A DNA stretch of 64,000 nucleotides, taken from positions 62,001 to 126,000 of the forward strand of contig CAMYLR010000003.1 of assembly GCA_947259315.1 (NCBI GenBank), given 5' to 3'. The position numbers and the translations under genes are program-made. The notes under the pieces were generated by a model, which ran no database searches, was not told the origin of the DNA, and saw nothing but the letters and a program-made list of their open reading frames with translations. How positions within the stretch are numbered: the stretch's first letter is position 1; every line of letters begins with the position of its first letter. This DNA comes from an uncultured Gemmatimonadales bacterium. GTDB taxonomy: Bacteria > Gemmatimonadota > Gemmatimonadetes > JACCXV01 > JAHWKZ01. Shown here piece by piece: positions 59,503 to 64,000 of the stretch.

Positions 59503-60938
59503 GCGAGCGCCTCCTCGTAGGCCGGATGACCGAGTGGCGGATGTTCACAGCGCGCCGAGCGGCCCAACACTTTGCCCGGATTCAACACTTGGCTGGGGTC
59601 GAGCACGGCTTTTATCTGACGCATGAAACGCAGTGCCGGGTCACCGGTGTGACGCTCCAGGAACTTCCGCTTTGCAAGCCCGACTCCGTGCTCGCCGGTA
59701 ATCGTTCCGCCCAATGCCACCGCGGCGTCGAAGATCTCTTCCAATGCGGCCTCGGCGCGGACGACCGCTTCAGCGTCGCGGGCATCGGTGATGCAAGTGG
59801 GGTGCAGATTGCCGTCACCCGCATGCCCGAACACGCCGATCTGGAGCTGATGCTCGGCCGCGATGTCCTCGATGCGGACGAGCATTGATGCCACCGCGCT
59901 GCGCGGAACGGCGACGTCCTCGAGGATCGTGGTCGGGCCGATCCGCGCCAGGGCGGTAAAAGACGTTCGCCTCGCAGCGCGCAAGTCTTCCGCTTCGTCT
60001 GCATTGGAAGCGGTGCGGACTTCACGGGCGCCCTGCTGCCGGCAGATCCGGTCTACCGCGTCGGCGTCTTCAGCCACGGCGTGGGCTCGTCCGTCGACCT
60101 CGATCAACAGTAGCGCCGCCAGGTCGGCAGGCAGTCCGAGCCCGGCGAACGATTCCACGGCCCGAATCGTGACCTGGTCGAGGAACTCGAGTGTCGATGG
60201 CACGATCCCAGCCGCGAGAATCGCGGTCACCGTTTGACCCGCGGCACCCACCGAGTCGAACGACGCGAGGATCGTGCGCGTCGACTGCGGCTTCGGCACC
60301 AACCGCACGAGGATCTTGGTGAAGATCGCCAGCGTGCCCTCGCTGCCGACCAATAGATCCAGCAGGTTGTATCCGGAAACATCCTTGATCGACTTGCCAC
60401 CAAGCGAGAGGAACTCGCCGGTCGGCAAGACCGCTTCGAGGCCCATCACGTAATCCTTTGTGACCCCGTACTTGAGGCCGCGAAGCCCACCGGCATTCTC
60501 GGCCACGTTCCCACCGAGCGTGCAGATTCGCATCGAACCCGGGTCGGGAGGGTAGAACAAGCCGTACGGTTCGACGGCGGCGTGTAGATCGGCGGTAATC
60601 ACCCCCGGCTCGACCCACGCCGTGTGGTTGACTGCGTCGACCTCGATAATCCGGTTCCACGAAGGGAACAGCATGACGACGCTATCGGTGGTCGGCACCG
60701 CTCCGGCTGACAGCCCGGTTCCGGCCCCGCGAGGGATGAGCGCAAACCCCTCCTCGTTGGCCAGCTTGACGATGCGGGCCACTTGTTCCGTGTCGCGGGG
60801 GATAACGACCGCTTCGGGTACACACCGATGGAGAGGGGTGGCGTCGGAGGCGTACGTGAGGAGGTCTTCGCGCGCGGTCAACACGCGAGCCGGCGACGTC
60901 GTCTCCGCGAGGCCCGCGAGCACGCGATCGGTGAGCAT
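59499..60938 (-). CDS. glcD: Glycolate oxidase FAD-binding subunit
   Basis: FAD-dependent oxidase of 479 residues that oxidises glycolate to glyoxylate, passing electrons to GlcF. It has the FAD-binding PCMH fold: IPRGAGTGLSAGA, DPGSMRICTLGGNVAENAGG, and GSEGTLAIFTKILVRL. The C-terminal part carries GHAGDGNLHP, conserved in the GlcD/D-lactate dehydrogenase group, and GEHGVGLAKRKFLE. I chose the ATG at 60938, with TATATA six bases upstream; a longer frame to 60998 crosses a divergent gene. GlcE is not present, so the enzyme may be of the two-subunit type. Confidence 0.92.
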   Translation of the reverse strand: MLTDRVLAGLAETTSPARVLTAREDLLTYASDATPLHRCVPEAVVIPRDTEQVARIVKLANEEGFALIPRGAGTGLSAGAVPTTDSVVMLFPSWNRIIEVDAVNHTAWVEPGVITADLHAAVEPYGLFYPPDPGSMRICTLGGNVAENAGGLRGLKYGVTKDYVMGLEAVLPTGEFLSLGGKSIKDVSGYNLLDLLVGSEGTLAIFTKILVRLVPKPQSTRTILASFDSVGAAGQTVTAILAAGIVPSTLEFLDQVTIRAVESFAGLGLPADLAALLLIEVDGRAHAVAEDADAVDRICRQQGAREVRTASNADEAEDLRAARRTSFTALARIGPTTILEDVAVPRSAVASMLVRIEDIAAEHQLQIGVFGHAGDGNLHPTCITDARDAEAVVRAEAALEEIFDAAVALGGTITGEHGVGLAKRKFLERHTGDPALRFMRQIKAVLDPSQVLNPGKVLGRSARCEHPPLGHPAYEEALA

Positions 60939-60944
60939 GCGATT

Positions 60945-60965
60945 TATATAGCGAAATCGTAGACT
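60945..60965. promoter_or_regulatory. Divergent -10 elements of glcD and the CcmH-like gene
   Basis: TATATA (60945-60950) ends six bases before the glcD ATG on the minus strand; TAGACT (60960-60965) ends seven bases before the ATG at 60973 on the plus strand. Neither gene has a Shine-Dalgarno. The two promoters lie within 34 bases. Confidence 0.45.
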
Positions 60966-60972
60966 ATCGGCC

Positions 60973-61491
60973 ATGCGATTGGCGCTCAAAACATTCATGG
61001 TCGTCGGGCTCTCGATTATCGCGTGCAGTCAGCGCGTCACACCCGAGGAGGAGTTCGCTCAAGAAGCGCGCGACCGGCCGCTCGTTTCCGAAAGCGGATT
61101 GCCACCTGCGCTCAGCGCAACCGGAGCGCAGACGCCACCGGCGAGCGCGGCCGGTGACGAGTTGCGAGGTGAAATCGTCTTGCCGCCGGACGCGGGCGAC
61201 ACTGGCGACGGGGTGCTTTTCCTCTTTATTCGTCGAGTCGAGGGCGAGGGCGGACCACCGTTGGCGGTCCAACGCTACGAACGAGTTCGCTTCCCGTTCG
61301 CATTCGCGATCGGTCGACAAGATGCGATGATCGCCGGGGTCGAGTTTCCTGACCAAGTGAGAGTCGTTGCGCGCCTCGACAGCGACGGCAACGCGATGAC
61401 GGAGGGACCGGGCGATTGGCGTGCGGCGAGTGAACCCATCACGCTCGGATCCGAGGGGCTGGAGCTCGTCCTGGAACCCGCCAACCCCTGA
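60973..61491 (+). CDS. Lipoprotein with CcmI/CycH-like C-terminal domain
   Basis: Probable lipoprotein of 172 residues with lipobox SIIAC (Cys about 18). Residues 65-170 resemble the C-terminal domain of the CcmI/CycH cytochrome c maturation protein: GEIVLPPD, LFLFIRRVEGEGGPPLAVQRY, FPFAFAIGRQDAMIAG and DSDGNAMTEGPGDW follow that pattern. TPR repeats are missing, so it is not a complete maturation factor. It could serve heme proteins such as the octaheme cytochrome, but no ccm operon is near. The ygfZ gene follows by five bases. Confidence 0.68.
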   Translation: MRLALKTFMVVGLSIIACSQRVTPEEEFAQEARDRPLVSESGLPPALSATGAQTPPASAAGDELRGEIVLPPDAGDTGDGVLFLFIRRVEGEGGPPLAVQRYERVRFPFAFAIGRQDAMIAGVEFPDQVRVVARLDSDGNAMTEGPGDWRAASEPITLGSEGLELVLEPANP

Positions 61492-61496
61492 TCGAC

Positions 61497-62489
61497 ATGT
61501 ACGACGACGTTCCGCAGTGGCACACACCGTACCGCGCCGTGCGCGAGAGCGCAGCGCTTTTTCCGCGTCGTGATAACGAGCTGATCGAGGTCGCTGGATC
61601 GGAGCGCGAAGAGTACCTCGACAATCTCTGTACCAATCGCGTCGCCGGGTTGATGCCGGGCGAAGCCACCCGCGCTTTCATGCTGAACCCGACCAAAGGC
61701 CGCGTCCTGGCCGACTTTCTCGTCGTAGCTACCGACGACGCGCTGTGGTTGGATTGCGAAAGCGGCTGCGCTTCGACGGTTGAAGCGCTACTGCAACGCT
61801 ATTACTTCGGTCAGGACGTCGAGTTTCGCAATCAAGGCGATGAGTGGTCGATCGCGTCGCTTCAAGGGCCTCTGGGCGGCGAGATCCTGACTCGTTCCGG
61901 GGCGACCCTCCCGACCGATCCTGTCGGTTCACACATCGAAACCGTGATCGGATCGACCGCGGTACGCGTCGTTCGATGGACGGATACCGGAGAGGTCGGC
62001 TTCCGTGTGTGGACGCCGAGGTCCGGAGAAGAGACGGTAAAGAAGACGCTGGTCGATGCTGGGGCGATCGAAGGCGACGATGACGCGTGGACGGTGCTCC
62101 AAATCGAAGCTGGCATCGCCGCCTTCGGTCGCGAGTTGACCGAGGAGACGATTCCGCTCGAAGCGCCAACCGAAAACGCCGTCAGTCACGACAAAGGGTG
62201 CTACCCGGGCCAAGAGGTCGTCGCCCGATTGTGGGCTCGTGGTCGACCGGCCAAGCAGTTGCGCGGGCTGCGCCTGGAGACCGATCAGCCGCCACCTCCG
62301 GGCACGCTGCTCGACGGTGACGACAAGTCGGGCGTGGCGCGTATTACAGCCGCCGGGGTCAGCCCCGAGCTGGGCTCGGTTGCACTCGCGTTCGTCCATC
62401 GGGACTACTGTGAGGCCGGCACGCGGCTCGGCGGCGCCGAGCTGGTGGCAGAGGTCGTCGATCTTCCGATGACGACGGTCAAGGCATGA
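61497..62489 (+). CDS. ygfZ: YgfZ/GcvT-family folate-dependent Fe-S protein
   Basis: Cytosolic folate-binding protein of 330 residues that helps repair or complete Fe-S enzymes. The signature KGCYPGQEVVAR (about 234-245) and N-terminal LFPRRDNELIEVAGSERE identify YgfZ and separate it from the glycine cleavage GcvT protein. A C-terminal oligonucleotide-like barrel follows. Its stop overlaps the next gene by four bases (ATGA). Its partner pathway (Fe-S assembly) is represented by NifU and Mrp elsewhere in this window. Confidence 0.92.
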   Translation: MYDDVPQWHTPYRAVRESAALFPRRDNELIEVAGSEREEYLDNLCTNRVAGLMPGEATRAFMLNPTKGRVLADFLVVATDDALWLDCESGCASTVEALLQRYYFGQDVEFRNQGDEWSIASLQGPLGGEILTRSGATLPTDPVGSHIETVIGSTAVRVVRWTDTGEVGFRVWTPRSGEETVKKTLVDAGAIEGDDDAWTVLQIEAGIAAFGRELTEETIPLEAPTENAVSHDKGCYPGQEVVARLWARGRPAKQLRGLRLETDQPPPPGTLLDGDDKSGVARITAAGVSPELGSVALAFVHRDYCEAGTRLGGAELVAEVVDLPMTTVKA

Positions 62490-63022
62490 AGATCTATACG
62501 AAAACTGGAGATGACGGTGGCACCGCGCTGTTCGGGGGTGGCCGAGTGACGAAGAGTGATGCGCGCGTCGCGGCGTACGGCGACGTGGATGAGCTCAACG
62601 CATGGCTCGGTGTGGTCCGCTCTCATGGCATCGACGAGGGCGTGTCTGCGGCCCTCGAGCGGGTGCAGCAGGACCTGTTCGTAGTGGGGGCGATCCTGGC
62701 TACGCCCAACCCCGACCGTCGCAAGCGATCGAAGTTCGATCTCGCCACCGATAAGATCGAGTCGTTGGAGCAACAGATCGACGCGTGGCAGGACGAGCTG
62801 TCGCCGCTCGAAGCGTTCGTGTTGCCGGGTGGTTGTCCACCCGCAGCCTTCCTCCACGTCGCGCGTACCGTCTGTCGGCGCGCGGAGCGAGCGATCGTAG
62901 CGCTCCAGGTCGATGATTTGCCGGAGACGATTCTGCCCTACATCAATCGGTTGAGCGATTACTTGTTCGTGTGTGCCCGCTATGTGAACCACCAAGCCGG
63001 AGTTGTTGAGCCGACCTGGTAG
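62486..63022 (+). CDS. Cob(I)yrinic acid a,c-diamide adenosyltransferase (PduO type)
   Basis: Enzyme of 178 residues that adds adenosine from ATP to cobalamin. Family marks are IYTKTGDDGGTALFGGGRVTKSD (in two parts), AYGDVDELNAWLG, and FVLPGGCPPAAFLHVARTVCRRAER, where the final Arg residues bind ATP. It overlaps ygfZ by four bases, a pairing found in several bacteria. No other cobalamin genes or cobalamin riboswitch are visible in this window. Confidence 0.92.
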   Translation: MKIYTKTGDDGGTALFGGGRVTKSDARVAAYGDVDELNAWLGVVRSHGIDEGVSAALERVQQDLFVVGAILATPNPDRRKRSKFDLATDKIESLEQQIDAWQDELSPLEAFVLPGGCPPAAFLHVARTVCRRAERAIVALQVDDLPETILPYINRLSDYLFVCARYVNHQAGVVEPTW

Positions 63023-63030
63023 CGAGCGCG

Positions 63031-63276
63031 TCAGTCGGTAGGCTCTTCGGTCGCGTAAATCACCGGCGCTAACCACGGAACGAGCGAAAGTTCACGGTCG
63101 TCGAGTCGGACAGTGATGCCACGCTCGGGATCGTGGGCCACGACCTCGAAGGCGACACCCCTCTCAAAACCCATCTCGGCCAGTCGGTCGGCCACGTCCT
63201 GTTCGCGCCAGCGGATCCCGACCACGCGGCCCTTTTCGCCCTGGAGCATGAAATGGAGTGGGAACTCGACGGTCAT
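63031..63276 (-). CDS. feoA: FeoA family protein
   Basis: Small SH3-like protein of 81 residues consisting of one FeoA domain: GRVVGIRW, ADRLAEMGFERGVAFEVV, and a closing beta strand. FeoA normally assists the FeoB ferrous iron channel or serves as a regulator's C-terminal domain. FeoB is not in the window. It overlaps the DtxR stop by four bases, and the upstream regulator itself contains a FeoA domain, so the two may work together. Confidence 0.88.
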   Translation of the reverse strand: MTVEFPLHFMLQGEKGRVVGIRWREQDVADRLAEMGFERGVAFEVVAHDPERGITVRLDDRELSLVPWLAPVIYATEEPTD

Positions 63277-63953
63277 GCCGGTTCGACGAACACCTTGCTG
63301 GCCAGCCGTTCGTCGATGGCTACGGTTTCGCCGTTGCGCTCGAGCGTGATGCTGCCGCCATAGCCAGCGCGTTCGACGATCGTGATGCGAGCACCAGGCA
63401 CCAGGTTGAGCGATGACAGTGAGCGCAGCAACTCGCCATCACGATCGGAAACCCGACGCACGATCACACGGTCTCCGGTCGCGACCTCGTTCAACGGACG
63501 GTGCACGTCTTCGGGCGGCCGGCCCTCCTTGGGTGGTATCGGGTGGCCATGCGGGTCGATGGTTGGATGGCCGAGCATCGCATCGATGCGATCCTCAAAC
63601 TCCTCGCTGATGACGTGCTCCAGTCGCTCGGCTTCGTCGTGCACGGTGTCCCACGAGTATCCGAGCGCTTCGGCCAGATAGAGCTCGATCAGCCGATGAT
63701 GCCGAACGACTTCGAGGGCGATCTTCTCGCCCGCGACCGTGAGCTGAACACCCTTGTAAGGTGTGTATTCCACGAGCCGCATCTCAGCCAGCTTCTGCAT
63801 CATGTTCGTTGCCGAGGCGGCGGAGACCTGCATCCGCGCAGCGATCGCCGAGGTCGAGGCACGCGGCTCGCCCCGCTCGCGACCAATGGTGTAGATCGCC
63901 TTGAGGTAGTCCTCGATTGGTGGCGTGATCTGAGGGATCGGGTCATCGACCAT
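63273..63953 (-). CDS. DtxR/MntR family metal-dependent regulator
   Basis: Metalloregulator of about 226 residues. The winged helix (about 8-68) has ASTSAIAARMQVSAASATNMMQK as the recognition helix region, a dimerisation domain with EVVRHHRLIELYLAEALG (metal ligands) and HDEAERLEHVISEE, and a C-terminal FeoA/SH3 domain (about 150-226). It controls iron or manganese uptake. The start is uncertain: ATG at 63953 is used here, and a TTG at 63992 is the alternative. The feoA gene overlaps its stop. Confidence 0.88.
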   Translation of the reverse strand: MVDDPIPQITPPIEDYLKAIYTIGRERGEPRASTSAIAARMQVSAASATNMMQKLAEMRLVEYTPYKGVQLTVAGEKIALEVVRHHRLIELYLAEALGYSWDTVHDEAERLEHVISEEFEDRIDAMLGHPTIDPHGHPIPPKEGRPPEDVHRPLNEVATGDRVIVRRVSDRDGELLRSLSSLNLVPGARITIVERAGYGGSITLERNGETVAIDERLASKVFVEPA

Positions 63954-64000
63954 CGCCTCATCAATGTGACCTTTGGCCGTCGGAACCGTCAAACCAGCTG

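Noticed and set aside
1-64000. CRISPR arrays, tRNA or rRNA genes, insertion sequences, prophage or integrative elements
   Set aside because: No direct repeat array, cloverleaf sequence, transposase, integrase or attachment-like duplication was found on reading both strands.

Overview
The window reads as a compact chromosomal segment of a GC-rich, diderm, LPS-bearing bacterium. I infer Gemmatimonadota or a close relative from the gene mix: a DUF5916 outer-membrane protein, DUF4097 proteins, many secreted peptidases, lipoproteins, a FadL-type barrel and Kdo-lipid A genes (waaA, kdkA). This rests on family content, not on a phylogeny. No rRNA, tRNA, CRISPR array, insertion sequence or phage gene was seen. 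Almost every base is coding, no gene-free gap exceeds 300 bases, and many genes overlap by 4 bases (ATGA, GTGA, TTGA, and apparently CTGA twice).

Layout. 0-8 kb: ggt; then an NfeD-type protease, 5-formyl-THF cyclo-ligase, an ABC-2 exporter (ATPase plus permease) and a first dacB. 8-17 kb: a HicB-like membrane protein, DHH phosphoesterase, Mrp ATPase, degenerate zincin/PDZ protein, CPBP protease, Kdo kinase, a second dacB, a DUF3108 protein and a GT2 glycosyltransferase. 17-28 kb: a BlaI repressor with a DUF5916 barrel, an NTF2-like protein, a macrodomain protein, an ECF sigma/anti-sigma/DUF4097 x2 operon, an M28 peptidase, a PD40 lipoprotein, a ZU5-like lipoprotein and a MetA-type barrel. 28-33.7 kb: a second ABC-2 exporter (three genes), a sugar dehydrogenase, an FMN reductase and a CDGSH protein. 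33.7-40 kb: an operon of a PorX-like response regulator/PglZ protein, an MsbA-like exporter, a methyltransferase and an atypical kinase; then NifU and waaA. 40-46 kb: two related Gly-rich secreted proteins, Fur/PerR, FadL-like porin, YbgC thioesterase, and a second ECF sigma/anti-sigma operon ending in a Spy/CpxP-like protein. 46-53 kb: peptide ABC permeases, an M1 peptidase, a methyltransferase, the matching solute-binding protein and DedA. 53-64 kb: an octaheme HAO-family cytochrome, an amidohydrolase, a bicupin, DUF1579, glcDF, a CcmH-like lipoprotein, YgfZ, cobalamin adenosyltransferase, and a DtxR/FeoA pair.

Themes. Much of the content concerns the envelope: LPS core (waaA, kdkA, MsbA-like, kinase), peptidoglycan (two dacB), outer-membrane barrels and two ECF stress circuits. 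The rest is central or redox metabolism (glcDF, NifU, Mrp, YgfZ, octaheme cytochrome). Many genes at the head of a transcript have no Shine-Dalgarno but carry a -10-like hexamer 6-9 bases before the start codon. I take this as widespread leaderless initiation and used it to choose several starts. The items most worth pursuing are the PorX-like operon outside Bacteroidota, the HAO-family cytochrome with foreign-looking codon use, the paired Gly-rich secreted proteins, the ECF-DUF4097 operon, and an 18-base perfect palindrome lying on the -35 of the second dacB.
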